Shown here: positions 39,182 to 48,120 of the stretch, in pieces | How the letters are laid out: each line of letters begins with the position of its first letter | How positions within the stretch are numbered: the stretch's first letter is position 1 | Assembly: GCA_040757715.1 (NCBI GenBank) | Contig: JBFLWS010000006.1 | Location: forward strand, 124,001 to 188,000 | Length of the DNA: 64,000 nucleotides | Direction of reading: 5' to 3' | Source of the DNA: CAIMFV01 sp040757715 | Lineage (GTDB): Bacteria > Pseudomonadota > Alphaproteobacteria > Caulobacterales > Caulobacteraceae | Notes under the pieces: model-generated | The model's database searches: none | What the model was told of the DNA's origin: nothing | What the model saw: the letters and a program-made list of their open reading frames with translations, nothing else | Position numbers and translations under genes: made by a program

Positions 39182-40255
39182 ATGACGGATCTCGCTTCCC
39201 TCGAAACCACGCTACTTGCCGACATCGCCGCGGCCGCCGACCTCGCGTCGCTGGACGCGATCCGCGTCGCCCAGCTGGGCAAGACCGGGGCCATCTCGGG
39301 GCTTTTGAAGTCCCTCGGGGCCATGAGCCCGGAGGCGCGCAAGGAAGAAGGCCCCAAGATCAACGGCCTGCGCGATCGGGTTCAGTCCGCCCTCGCCGCC
39401 CGCAAGGAGCACCTGGAAGCTGAGGCTCTCAACGCCCGCCTCGCTTCCGAGAAGCTCGACCTCACCCTCCCCGCCCCGCCCCGGCGCAAGGGCTCGGTGC
39501 ACCCGACCCTGCAGGTGATGGACGAGATGATCGCCATCTTCGCCGACATGGGCTTCTCGGTGGCCGAAGGTCCGGACATCGAGGACGACTTCCACAACTT
39601 CACCGCCCTCAACTTCCCGCCCAAGCACCCGGCGCGGGAGATGCACGACACCTTCTTCTTCCAGCCCAATGAGGCCGGGGAGCGCAAGCTGCTGCGCACG
39701 CACACCTCGCCGGTGCAGGTGCGCACCATGCTGAGCCAAAAGCCGCCCATCCGCATCATCTCGCCGGGGCGCACCTATCGCTGCGACAGCGACCAGACCC
39801 ACACCCCCATGTTCCACCAAATCGAGGGCCTGGTCATCGACAAGGCCATCCACATGGGACACCTGAAGTGGACGCTGGCCACCTTCGTGGCGCGCTTCTT
39901 CGAGACCGAGAGCGTGGGCATGCGGTTTCGGCCGCACCACTTCCCCTTCACCGAGCCCTCGGCCGAAGTGGACATCCAGTGCGATCGCTCCGGCGGCGAG
40001 CTGAAGATCGGCCAGGGCGCCGACTGGCTGGAGATCCTCGGCTCCGGCATGGTGCACCCCAATGTGCTGCGCAATTGCGGCATCGATCCGGACGAGTACC
40101 AGGGCTTCGCCTTCGGCATGGGCGTGGATCGCCTGGCCATGCTGAAATACGGCGTGCCGGACCTGCGCGACATGTTCGGCTCGGACGTGCGCTGGCTCGC
40201 CCACTACGGCTTTTCCGCCTTCGCCGCCCCCAATCCCGCCAGTGGCCTGAGCTGA
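39182..40255 (+). CDS. pheS: Phenylalanine-tRNA ligase alpha subunit
   Basis: 357 residues from ATG 39182; another ATG at 39176 is in frame, but AGG at 39173-39175 is spaced better for the second. An N-terminal coiled-coil tRNA-binding arm (1-85) is followed by the class II catalytic core: motif 2 in PGRTYRCDSDQTHTPMFHQI and motif 3 in GFAFGMGVDRLAMLKYG, with FTEPSAEVDIQC between. It forms an alpha2beta2 enzyme with PheT. A GNAT gene separates it from pheT. Confidence 0.97.
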   Translation: MTDLASLETTLLADIAAAADLASLDAIRVAQLGKTGAISGLLKSLGAMSPEARKEEGPKINGLRDRVQSALAARKEHLEAEALNARLASEKLDLTLPAPPRRKGSVHPTLQVMDEMIAIFADMGFSVAEGPDIEDDFHNFTALNFPPKHPAREMHDTFFFQPNEAGERKLLRTHTSPVQVRTMLSQKPPIRIISPGRTYRCDSDQTHTPMFHQIEGLVIDKAIHMGHLKWTLATFVARFFETESVGMRFRPHHFPFTEPSAEVDIQCDRSGGELKIGQGADWLEILGSGMVHPNVLRNCGIDPDEYQGFAFGMGVDRLAMLKYGVPDLRDMFGSDVRWLAHYGFSAFAAPNPASGLS

Positions 40256-40262
40256 GGGGCCC

Positions 40263-40799
40263 ATGTCCCGCATCCTCACCCGCCCCTATGACGAGCGGGA
40301 CCGCACGGCGGTGCTCGCCCTGTTCGACCAGAACCGGCCGGAGTTCTTCTCGGCCGAGGAGCGCGACTGGCTGGAAGAGACGCTGGAAGCGCCCGACGGT
40401 CCGCTGTTCGTCGTAGAGGTGGACGGCGAGGTCGCGGCCTTCGGCGGCTATGAGCTCCTGGAGCACTACAACCGCGCCCTCATCGTCTGGGGCATGGCCG
40501 CCCGCGCCCGCCACGGCCAGGGGCTCGGCAGGGTCCTCTTGCTAGAGCGCCTCGCCCGCATCGCCCGCGAGACCCCGGCCACGCGCTGGGTGGTGGTGGA
40601 CACCTCCCCCGCCTCCGCGCCCTTCTTTGAGAAGAACGGGTTCGAGACCGTCGCCGTGTGGCCGCAGGGCTATCGCGACGGCGAGACGCTGCACGAGCTG
40701 CGTCTCGATCTCGCGATAGCCCTGCCCATCGACACCCTCGACGCCCGCCTCGCCGCGGCCCGCCAACACGCCGAAGCCCAGCTCGGAGCTGCCCCATGA
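40263..40799 (+). CDS. GNAT family N-acetyltransferase
   Basis: 178 residues. The GNAT fold is clear: ARARHGQGLGRVLLLERLAR is the acetyl-CoA pyrophosphate loop (Q/R-x-x-G-x-G/A), and APFFEKNGFETV is the C-terminal motif B. Residues about 150-178 are a charged helical tail. The substrate is unknown. Its stop overlaps the pheT start by 4 bp (ATGA), and it begins 7 bp after pheS, so it is produced with the synthetase, an unusual insertion between the two subunit genes. Confidence 0.88.
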   Translation: MSRILTRPYDERDRTAVLALFDQNRPEFFSAEERDWLEETLEAPDGPLFVVEVDGEVAAFGGYELLEHYNRALIVWGMAARARHGQGLGRVLLLERLARIARETPATRWVVVDTSPASAPFFEKNGFETVAVWPQGYRDGETLHELRLDLAIALPIDTLDARLAAARQHAEAQLGAAP

Positions 40800-43186
40800 A
40801 GTTCACCCTCTCCTGGCTCAAGGAGCACCTTGAGACCGAGGCCAGCATCGCCGCCATCGCCGAGGCCATGACCATGGCCGGGCTCGAGGTGGAGCACGTG
40901 GACGATCCGGCGGTGAAGCTCGCCCCCTTCTCGGTGGCCAAGATCCGCGAGGCCGTGCAGCACCCCAACGCCGACCGCCTGCGGGTCTGTCAGGTGGAGA
41001 CGCGGGACGGTATGAAGGAGATCGTCTGCGGCGCCCCCAACGCTCGCGCGGGGCTCACCACCATCTACGCTCCCATCGGCGCCTATGTGCCGGGCCTCGG
41101 CGTCACCCTGGTGGAGAAGCCGGTGCGCGGCGTGGTGTCCAACGGCATGCTCTGCTCGGCCAAGGAGCTGGAGGTTTCCGAGGAGAGCGACGGCATCCTT
41201 GAGCTTTCCGACCAGTTCGCCGTGGGCGCCACCGCGGCCCAGGTGTTCGGCCTTGAGCCGGTGATCGACTTCGAGGTCACCCCCAACCGCCCTGACTGGC
41301 TGGGCGTCGTCGGCATCGCCCGCGACCTCGCCGCAGCCGGGCTCGGCAAGCTGAAGACCCCGCCTGTGACCCCCGTGGCGGGCCAGTTCCCCTGCCCCAT
41401 CGACATTCGCATCGAGGCGCCCGAGGCCTGCCCGGTGTTCGCCGGCCGCCTCATCCGCGGGGTGAAGAACGGCCCCTCCCCCGCCTGGCTGCAACAGAAG
41501 CTCGCCGCCATCGGCCTGCGCTCCATCAACGCCCTGGTGGATGTCACCAACCTCCTCTCCTATGACCGGGCCCGGCCGCTGCACGTCTATGACGCCGACA
41601 AGCTGGCCGGCGTGTTCGTCGCCGCGCGCCTTGGCCGCGAAGGCGAGAGCTTCCTCGCCCTCGACGGCAAGAGCTATGAGGTCGCCCCGCACCACTGCGT
41701 CATCGCCGACGCCCGGGGCGTCTTGGGCTTCGGCGGGGTCATGGGCGGCGAGGACAGCGGCTGTTCCGAGGCCACCGTGAACGTGTTCGTGGAGGCGGCC
41801 TATTTCGACCCCATCCGCACCGCCCAGACCGGCCGCGACACCGGCATCACCTCCGACGCCCAGTACCGCTTCGCCCGCGGCGTCGACACCGGCTTCATCA
41901 CGCCGGGGCTGGAGCTGGCCACGGCGCTGATCCTTCAGCTCTGCGGCGGCGAGCCGTCCGAGATCAAGGTCGCGGGCGAGATCCCCGCCCCGCCGCCGGC
42001 CTTCGCCTTCGACCCGACCTATGTCGAGCGCCTGTCCGGCCTTTCCATTCCGCGCGAGCAGAGCCTGTCCATCCTGGCCGACCTTGGCTTTGAGGTCGCG
42101 GGCGCGGGCGACCGGCTCACCGTCCAGCCCCCCACCTGGCGCCGGGACGCCGAAGGGCCTGCCGACCTCGTGGAAGAAGTGGCGCGCATCGCCGGCTTCG
42201 CCGCCCTGCCCTCCACCCCCCTGCCGGCGGTGGAGCCGCAGCCGGGCGGGGTGCTCAATCCTCGCCAAGCGCGCGTGCGCATCGCCCGCCGAGCCCTCGC
42301 CGCCGCCGGTTTCGCCGAGACCGTGGGCTGGAGCTTCACCTCTCGTCGCAACGCTACGCTATTCGACGGCGGGGCCGAGGCGCTGGTGCTGGCCAACCCC
42401 ATCGCCGCCGAGCTCGACTGCATGCGCCCCTCGGCTCTGCCCGGCCTGATCGAGGCGGTGGGCCGCAACGCCGCCCGCGGCTTTCCCGACTGCGCCCTCT
42501 TTGAGATCGGTCCGGTGTTCGGCGGTGATGAGCCGAAAGACCAGCGCACCACGGTGACCGCCGTGCTCGCCCCCCGCCCGCCCCGGCGCTGGGACGGCGG
42601 CGCGGCCGACGACCTCTTCACCCTGAAGGGCGTGTTGCTGGCTCTGCTGGAAGAGCTGGGCGCGCCGGTGGCCTCCTTGCAGACCGTGCAGGGCGCGTCG
42701 CCCGCGTGGTGGCACCCGGCCCAATCGGCGCGGCTTCAGCTCGGCCCCAAGGCGGTAATGGCCGAATTCGGGGCCCTGCATCCCTCGACCCTGAAGGCCC
42801 TCGACGTCGCCGGCCCCATCTACGCCTTCGAGATCTGGCTCGAGGCCCTGCCTGAGCCGAAGAAGCGGGCCGTGAAGACCCGCCCGGCGCTGGGTCTCTC
42901 GCCCTTCATGCCGCTCACCCGCGACTTCGCCTTCGTGGTGGATGAGGCCCGGGCCGCCGGCGAGCTGGTGCGCGCGGCCCTCGCCGCCGACAAGAGCCTC
43001 ATCGCCGGGGCGCGGGTGTTCGACGTCTATCGCGGAGCGGGCGTGCCTGAGGGCCAGAAGTCGGTGGCCGTGGAGGTGCAGATCCAGCCCCAGGACAAGA
43101 CCCTGGCCGAGGCCGACATCGAGGCCCTGTCGTCGAAAATCATCGCCTCGGTGGAGAAGAACTGCGGCGGGCGGCTGCGGGCTTGA
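40796..43186 (+). CDS. pheT: Phenylalanine-tRNA ligase beta subunit
   Basis: 796 residues from ATG 40796 (MKFTLSWLKEHLETEASIAA); an open frame back to 40658 lies within the GNAT gene and is shadow. The domains are an EMAP-like tRNA-binding domain (about 40-150, HPNADRLRVCQVET), the B3/B4 editing domain (about 220-380, RSINALVDVTNLLSYD), the B5 domain (about 405-475), the catalytic-like core and a C-terminal FDX-ACB anticodon-binding domain (about 705-796, PFMPLTRDFAFVVDE). Complete and normal in length. Confidence 0.97.
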   Translation: MKFTLSWLKEHLETEASIAAIAEAMTMAGLEVEHVDDPAVKLAPFSVAKIREAVQHPNADRLRVCQVETRDGMKEIVCGAPNARAGLTTIYAPIGAYVPGLGVTLVEKPVRGVVSNGMLCSAKELEVSEESDGILELSDQFAVGATAAQVFGLEPVIDFEVTPNRPDWLGVVGIARDLAAAGLGKLKTPPVTPVAGQFPCPIDIRIEAPEACPVFAGRLIRGVKNGPSPAWLQQKLAAIGLRSINALVDVTNLLSYDRARPLHVYDADKLAGVFVAARLGREGESFLALDGKSYEVAPHHCVIADARGVLGFGGVMGGEDSGCSEATVNVFVEAAYFDPIRTAQTGRDTGITSDAQYRFARGVDTGFITPGLELATALILQLCGGEPSEIKVAGEIPAPPPAFAFDPTYVERLSGLSIPREQSLSILADLGFEVAGAGDRLTVQPPTWRRDAEGPADLVEEVARIAGFAALPSTPLPAVEPQPGGVLNPRQARVRIARRALAAAGFAETVGWSFTSRRNATLFDGGAEALVLANPIAAELDCMRPSALPGLIEAVGRNAARGFPDCALFEIGPVFGGDEPKDQRTTVTAVLAPRPPRRWDGGAADDLFTLKGVLLALLEELGAPVASLQTVQGASPAWWHPAQSARLQLGPKAVMAEFGALHPSTLKALDVAGPIYAFEIWLEALPEPKKRAVKTRPALGLSPFMPLTRDFAFVVDEARAAGELVRAALAADKSLIAGARVFDVYRGAGVPEGQKSVAVEVQIQPQDKTLAEADIEALSSKIIASVEKNCGGRLRA

Positions 43187-43188
43187 GC

Positions 43189-43935
43189 ATGGCCGAGACC
43201 GCGGGGCGGCTGCTGCGGCCGGACGGAAACACCCTCGCCTGGAAACGGATCGAGGGGCGTGGGCCGTGCGTGGTCTGGCTGGGCGGCTTCGCCTCCGACA
43301 TGGGCGGGACCAAGGCCGAGGCCCTGGCCGAGTGGGCGGCGACGACCGGGCGGGCCTATCTGCGCTTCGACTATTTCGGCCACGGCGCCTCCACCGGCGC
43401 CTTCGAGGAAGGCACCATCGGCCGCTGGCGGGACGACGTGCTCGCCGTGATCGACGACCTGACCGAGGGGCCGCTGGTGCTGGCAGGCTCCTCCATGGGC
43501 GGCTGGCTCGCCTGTCTCGCGGCGCTGGCCCGGCCGGAGCGGGTGGAGGCCCTCGTGCTTATCGCCCCCGCCGCCGACTTCACCGAGAAGCTCATGGCCC
43601 CGAATCTGCCGCCTGAGGCGCATGAGGCCCTGGCGAAAGAGGGCGTCTGGCGCCGGCCCTCCCCTTACGAGGACGGCGGCTATCTCATCGCTCAGACACT
43701 GCTGGACGAGGGCCGGACCTGGTCGCTCTTGCCAGGGCCGGTGGCGATTGACTGCCCCGTGCGCATCCTGCAGGGCGGCGCCGATCCCGACGTACCCTGG
43801 CGCCATGCGCTCAGCCTCGCCGAGGCCATGACCTCGGAAGATGTGGTGTTCACCCTGATCAAGGACGGCGACCACCGCCTCTCGCGCCCGCAAGACCTCG
43901 CGAGGCTGATCCGAGAGGTGGAGGGGGTGGGGTGA
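43189..43935 (+). CDS. Alpha/beta hydrolase (ABHD10-like)
   Basis: 248 residues from ATG 43189, two bases after the pheT stop. The nucleophile elbow is GSSMGGW (Ser about 103), with VWLGGFASDMGGTKAEAL forming the oxyanion region, an acid in GGADPDVPW and the catalytic His in DGDHRLSR. The pattern WLGGF-S-D-GTKA resembles the ABHD10/palmitoyl-thioesterase group. It is probably a cytosolic esterase or thioesterase of unknown substrate. It is likely read through from pheT. Confidence 0.88.
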   Translation: MAETAGRLLRPDGNTLAWKRIEGRGPCVVWLGGFASDMGGTKAEALAEWAATTGRAYLRFDYFGHGASTGAFEEGTIGRWRDDVLAVIDDLTEGPLVLAGSSMGGWLACLAALARPERVEALVLIAPAADFTEKLMAPNLPPEAHEALAKEGVWRRPSPYEDGGYLIAQTLLDEGRTWSLLPGPVAIDCPVRILQGGADPDVPWRHALSLAEAMTSEDVVFTLIKDGDHRLSRPQDLARLIREVEGVG

Positions 43936-44019
43936 TGAGGTGATGGTGAGTCGACAGCTTTGGGTGGATCGGGCGCCACAACCAATCTAACCTGCACGCT
44001 GTAGCGAGGGGGCTCCGGA

Positions 44020-44529
44020 ATGAGCGACGACCACACGGCGCGCAAAACGCTTTTCATTGTAGGCGCGCGCTATCGCGCTCTTCGCGATCTCAGCTTCGCG
44101 CGCGGTAATTTTATTCGGGGCGAAGTCGTAAAATTCGAGAATTACGCCGGATATAGTCATTACGACGGATGCCACGTTTATGAATTTCGCGCGGCGGATG
44201 GCGCCCTAAAGGAATGGTGGCTGAACGATCAAGACCCGGCCAATCTCGCGAAACAGATGTTCGAGCTGGTCTCCTTTCCTGATGAAATCGACTGGTCTTC
44301 GCCTGATGCTGAGAAATTCCGCATTCGCGTCACCTGGAAAAAAGTGTCTGTGGGAGAATATAAAGCGATCATTCGCGGCGAACATTGGCGATTAGTCATG
44401 GGTGATTTCCCATCCGAGCCGCTTTGGACCTTGATGATCAATTCGATCGCAGTTGCGCATTTTACAACATGGCCTCCCGAATGGCAGGTAGGAGGCTTTC
44501 TCTTTTGGCGGCGTTCACCGCCCAAATGA
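44020..44529 (+). CDS. Hypothetical protein in a lower-GC island
   Basis: 169 residues (start MSDDHTARKTLFIVGARYRA). Aromatic-rich: FENYAGYSHYDGCHVYEFR, KEWWLND and the C-terminal WPPEWQVGGFLFWRRSP. No signal peptide and no clear transmembrane helix. The family is not recognised. Base composition and codon use are clearly more AT-rich than in neighbouring metabolic genes, suggesting recent acquisition. The ORF is preceded by GAGGGGGCTCCGGA. Confidence 0.65.
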   Translation: MSDDHTARKTLFIVGARYRALRDLSFARGNFIRGEVVKFENYAGYSHYDGCHVYEFRAADGALKEWWLNDQDPANLAKQMFELVSFPDEIDWSSPDAEKFRIRVTWKKVSVGEYKAIIRGEHWRLVMGDFPSEPLWTLMINSIAVAHFTTWPPEWQVGGFLFWRRSPPK

Positions 44530-44577
44530 GCTAACGGGGGCGCTGGCGCGGTGATGGCAGGCGGGTAGGAGCTCATC

Positions 44578-44928
44578 ATGTACGAGGCTCAGTTTCCATC
44601 CAAAATGGCGCGGATCGCCGCTGCATTAGCAGATTTGCTACACGATCACCCGTGGCAGGCTGGCGTGATGCAGGCCCTCGCGAGGGCAGCGTCGCAGTCT
44701 GACGTCAAGGCATTGGAGACGCTGTATGCAAGCGGAGATATCTGGGGCGGCTCTGGTTCGGTCTTTGACGTGAACCTTCAAAATCCCGAGGCAAAAAAGG
44801 CTCACTGCTCCCTATTAGTGGAGCTCGTTCAATCATTTGAGGACGCGGGGATTAGGTTTGCTCCGGCAAAAGCGCGTGCATCTATTTGCGCTGAGTGGTT
44901 GAGCAGCGGCGTTTTCGATAAGGGATGA
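44578..44928 (+). CDS. Hypothetical small helical protein in a lower-GC island
   Basis: 116 residues (MYEAQFPSKMARIAAALADL ... SSGVFDKG), probably all-alpha and cytosolic, with the Trp/Gly-rich turn DIWGGSGSVFDV in the middle. No family is recognised. Size and composition recall stand-alone immunity-type proteins, but no toxin gene is nearby, so this is only a suggestion. It lies 48 bp after the previous unknown gene on the same strand and shares its lower GC content. Confidence 0.6.
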   Translation: MYEAQFPSKMARIAAALADLLHDHPWQAGVMQALARAASQSDVKALETLYASGDIWGGSGSVFDVNLQNPEAKKAHCSLLVELVQSFEDAGIRFAPAKARASICAEWLSSGVFDKG

Positions 44929-45071
44929 ACGGGTCGTTACTATAGCTGCAAGGCGAGCTGCAAATAGCAGACTCTTATTAGAATAAAATCACGGGAGCGC
45001 GGCTAACATGCTGCTCTTGACGTCAACATGAAAAGGCAATCACATCAGCGCAGGATTGCCAGGGGGTGGTT

Positions 45072-45680
45072 ATGCGGCAGAAGATTTTTGGAACCATTTG
45101 CGCAGCCCTGACCGCATCAAGCGTTTTGACTTGCGCATTGCCTGCAACGGCTCAAAAAACCAAATGGCGCTGGTTTGGCGACCCACAGGTGATGGAACCA
45201 CTTAATTGGATGAAAGGTCGCTGGGAAGGCGAAGCATGGTTCGATGATGACACGGGTAAGCACCACAAGTTATTCCGTATGGAGCGAGTCGGCCCGCTAT
45301 TAGGAGGCTCAATAATAGTGATTGAGGGCGCTAGCTTCGAAATGAACGGCGCGCCCGCAGCATTTAATGACTTTAATATCATCTCTTGGGACGAACCAAC
45401 TTTCCGCATCCGCTCTTATGCCTACGGAGCAGGCTGGGACGCAAACAACAGACTGGAAACTACACCAACAGGTTATGTATGGAAAAGCGTCGCTGGACCA
45501 ACGACCTTTCGCTACATTGGAACTCATTCGGGCGACCAGTGGCGTGAAGTCTGCGAAGAAATTGATTCGACCGGTCGGGTCACCATACGTTTCGAAATGA
45601 ATCTTCATCGAATTGGTGAAACCGACTGGCCAGCGGCCGGAATGTCAATGCCCAAGCAGATCCCCCGACAGGATCAATGA
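45072..45680 (+). CDS. Hypothetical secreted protein (DUF1579-like beta fold)
   Basis: 202 residues from ATG 45072, just after AGGGGGTGG. A Sec signal peptide (IFGTICAALTASSVLTCALPATA) leads to a beta-rich domain with MEPLNWMKGRWEGEAWF, GPLLGGSIIVIEG and ISWDEPTFRIRSYAYGAGW, reminiscent of DUF1579/lipocalin-like proteins that start LxWLxGxWxG. It is probably periplasmic. Third gene of the lower-GC stretch; a ~140-bp gap separates it from the previous gene. Confidence 0.7.
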   Translation: MRQKIFGTICAALTASSVLTCALPATAQKTKWRWFGDPQVMEPLNWMKGRWEGEAWFDDDTGKHHKLFRMERVGPLLGGSIIVIEGASFEMNGAPAAFNDFNIISWDEPTFRIRSYAYGAGWDANNRLETTPTGYVWKSVAGPTTFRYIGTHSGDQWREVCEEIDSTGRVTIRFEMNLHRIGETDWPAAGMSMPKQIPRQDQ

Positions 45681-45762
45681 GAATTTGGCCATCACCAGGG
45701 CGCACCTACCGCACCTTGTTGCTATCATCTCCCCCCGCTTGCCCCTGCCCCTTCCGCCCGTT

Positions 45763-45865
45763 AGAGCATAATCCGATCAAACCGCTCCGATTATGCTCAT
45801 ACTCTATTGAATCTAGAGCATTTTTTACCCGAAAACCGGTTCCCACTTTTCGGAAAATGCTCTAA
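45763..45865. repeat. Interspersed palindromic repeat, type 1 (copy D, inverted)
   Basis: The reverse complement of the element at 4858-4950: one hairpin with arms AGAGCATTTTCCGAAAA and its partner around GTGGGAACCGG, and a second with AGCATAATC and GATTATGCT. Together they form the same two-hairpin unit. Its right end runs into the upstream region of the threonine aldolase gene and explains an open but false N-terminal extension there. Confidence 0.88.
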
Positions 45866-45896
45866 GGCCAGCCGTCCTCTTGCTGCGCGAGCGCCC

Positions 45897-46904
45897 ATGG
45901 CCCGATACGACTTCGCCTCCGACAACACCGCCGGCGCGGCGCCCGAGGCGCTGAACGCGCTCCTCGCCTACAACGGCGGCGCGGCCTCGGGCTATGGAAC
46001 CGACCATGTGACGGCCAAGGCCACCGACGCCGTGCGCGCCCTCCTCGACGCCGACGCCGACGTGCGCTTCGTGGCCTCGGGCACCGCGGCCAATGCGGTG
46101 GCGCTCTCCACGCTCTGCCGGCCGTTCGAGGCCGTGGTGGCGCATGAGCATGCCCATGTGTGCACCGACGAGACCGGGGCCCCCGGCTTTTTCGGTCAGG
46201 GGCTTGGGCTCATCGGCGTCGCCGGCGCCTCGGGCCGCATGGAGGTCGACGGGCTGAAGGCCGCCCTCGCCCAGCCCGACGCCTCCTATCGCCAGTCCCC
46301 CGCCGCCCTGTCCCTCACCAACGCCACCGAATATGGCACGGTCTATTCGGTGGGCGAGATCGCCGCCCTCACCGCCGAGGCCAAATCAAAGGGCCTGCCG
46401 GTTCACCTGGACGGTGCGCGCCTCGCCAACGCCGCGGCGGCGGGCTTCGACCTCAAGGCCATCAAGACGCTTGGGATCGACATCCTGGTGGTGGGCGGGA
46501 CCAAGGCCGGCATGACCCCCACCGAGGCCCTCGTCCTGTTCGACCCATCCCTGTCGCGCCGCTTCGACGCCCGGCTGAAACAGGCGGGACAACTGCCCTC
46601 CAAGGGCCGCTTCTACGCCGCGCCCTGGATCGGCATGCTGGAGGACGGGGCCTTCCTGCGCCACGCCGCCCACGCCAACGCCATGGCGAAGCGCCTCGCC
46701 GCCCTGATGCCGTTCAAGCTGAACCACAAGGTGGAGGCGAGCGGCCTCTTCGTGGAGATGGACGAGCAGGCGCATCAGCGGCTCCTCGCCACCGGCTGGT
46801 TCGCCTATCGCTTCCTCGACGGCTCGGTGCGCTTCATGTGCTCCTGGGCCACCACCGAGGCCGATGTGGACGAGCTGGGCGAGGTGTTGAAGTCGATTGC
46901 CTAA
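45897..46904 (+). CDS. Threonine aldolase family PLP enzyme
   Basis: 335 residues from ATG 45897; the frame is open back to 45807, but those codons come from the repeat. Fold-type I beta-eliminating lyase: start RYDFASDNTAGA, substrate loop YGTDHVTAKATDAV, VHLDGARLANA with the cofactor-binding Asp, and the Schiff-base Lys203 in VGGTKAGMTP. Probably a low-specificity L-threonine aldolase that cleaves L-threonine/allo-threonine to glycine and acetaldehyde in the cytosol. The next gene starts within its last codons. Confidence 0.9.
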   Translation: MARYDFASDNTAGAAPEALNALLAYNGGAASGYGTDHVTAKATDAVRALLDADADVRFVASGTAANAVALSTLCRPFEAVVAHEHAHVCTDETGAPGFFGQGLGLIGVAGASGRMEVDGLKAALAQPDASYRQSPAALSLTNATEYGTVYSVGEIAALTAEAKSKGLPVHLDGARLANAAAAGFDLKAIKTLGIDILVVGGTKAGMTPTEALVLFDPSLSRRFDARLKQAGQLPSKGRFYAAPWIGMLEDGAFLRHAAHANAMAKRLAALMPFKLNHKVEASGLFVEMDEQAHQRLLATGWFAYRFLDGSVRFMCSWATTEADVDELGEVLKSIA

Positions 46905-48120
46905 GCCCCGCGCCAGAAAGGTCTGCATCATCGGCGCCGGCCCGGCGGGGCTGATGGCCGCTGAAGTCTTGAGCGCGGCCGGGCTCGCCGTGACCCTCCA
47001 CGAGCGCATGGCCGCCCCGGCGCGCAAGTTCCTGCTGGCCGGGCGGGGCGGGCTGAACCTCACCCATGCCGAGCCCCTGCCGGCGTTCATCGCCCGCTAT
47101 GGCGCGGCGACGGACTGGCTCGGCCCGATGATCGAGGCCTTCCCGCCGGCGGCGTTGCGCGCGTGGGCGGAAGGTTTGGGCGAGCCCACCTTTGTCGGCC
47201 CGAGCGGGCGGGTGTTCCCCAAGTCGCTGAAGGCCTCGCCCCTCCTCAGGGCCTGGCTGCGACGACTGGCGGCGCAGGGGGTGAGCCTGCGCACCCGCAG
47301 TCACTGGCAGGGCTTTGACGGCGAGGCGCTGCTGTTCGCCGATGCGGAGGGCGCGATCACGCGCGAAACCCCCGACGCGACCCTCCTGGCGCTGGGGGGC
47401 GCGAGCTGGCCAAGGCTGGGCGGCGACGGGACCTGGACCCGATACTTCGATCCGGCGGAGATCGCCCCCTTCCGTCCGGCCAATTGCGGCTTCGAGATCG
47501 CCTGGAGCGAGGCCTTCCGCGGCCGCTTCGCTGGATCGCCGCTGAAGACCATCGCCCTGTCGCATGAGGGCCGGACCGTGCGCGGCGAGGCGGTGATCAG
47601 CGCCTATGGCATCGAGGGCGGGGCGGTCTACGCCCTCTCGGCCCCCTTGCGCGACGCCATCGAGCGGGACGGGGCGGCCACGCTCCATCTCGATCTGAAG
47701 CCGGACCTCGACGCCGCCGCCCTCGCCGCGCGGCTTGCCAAAGGCGCCGCCGGGCAGTCCCTCTCCACCCGGCTGAAGAAGGCCGGCCTGCCGGCGATCA
47801 CCGCCGCCCTCCTCCGCGAGGCCTTCCCCACCCCGCCCAAGGACGCGGCCCCCCTCGCCGCCGTCCTGAAGGCCGTGCCGCTCGCCCTTCTCGCCCCGCG
47901 GGGCCTCGCGCGCGCGATCTCCTCCGCCGGCGGGGTGAAGCGCGAGGCCGTGGATGCGGGGCTGATGCTGAGGTCCCGTCCGGGGGTCTTCCTCGCGGGG
48001 GAGATGCTGGATTGGGAGGCGCCCACCGGCGGCTATCTGTTGCAGGCCTCGTTTTCCATGGGCGTCTGGGTGGCGAAGGCTGTGCTCAAAAGGCTAGAAA
48101 CAGGCGATGCGCAGCTATAA
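46897..48120 (+). CDS. Flavoprotein of the HI0933/BaiN-like family (TIGR03862 type)
   Basis: 407 residues from TTG 46897, which overlaps the end of the threonine aldolase gene by 8 bp; no better start exists before the FAD motif. The N-terminal Rossmann motif is VCIIGAGPAGLMAAEVLSAAG, followed by LAGRGGLNLTHAEP, LALGGASWPRLGGDGTW, and the C-terminal FAD segment FLAGEMLDWEAPTGGYLLQA. The family consists of FAD-dependent oxidoreductases of largely unknown substrate. Probably translationally coupled to the aldolase. Confidence 0.88.
   Translation: MPKPRARKVCIIGAGPAGLMAAEVLSAAGLAVTLHERMAAPARKFLLAGRGGLNLTHAEPLPAFIARYGAATDWLGPMIEAFPPAALRAWAEGLGEPTFVGPSGRVFPKSLKASPLLRAWLRRLAAQGVSLRTRSHWQGFDGEALLFADAEGAITRETPDATLLALGGASWPRLGGDGTWTRYFDPAEIAPFRPANCGFEIAWSEAFRGRFAGSPLKTIALSHEGRTVRGEAVISAYGIEGGAVYALSAPLRDAIERDGAATLHLDLKPDLDAAALAARLAKGAAGQSLSTRLKKAGLPAITAALLREAFPTPPKDAAPLAAVLKAVPLALLAPRGLARAISSAGGVKREAVDAGLMLRSRPGVFLAGEMLDWEAPTGGYLLQASFSMGVWVAKAVLKRLETGDAQL

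Noticed and set aside
40658..40795. Extension of pheT to 40658
   Set aside because: It lies inside the GNAT gene in another frame and has an Arg/Pro-rich translation; PheT starts MKFTLSWL.
45807..45896. Extension of the threonine aldolase gene into the upstream repeat
   Set aside because: The codons are repeat sequence shared with the false extension of the cytochrome c gene; family members begin at about RYDFASDN.
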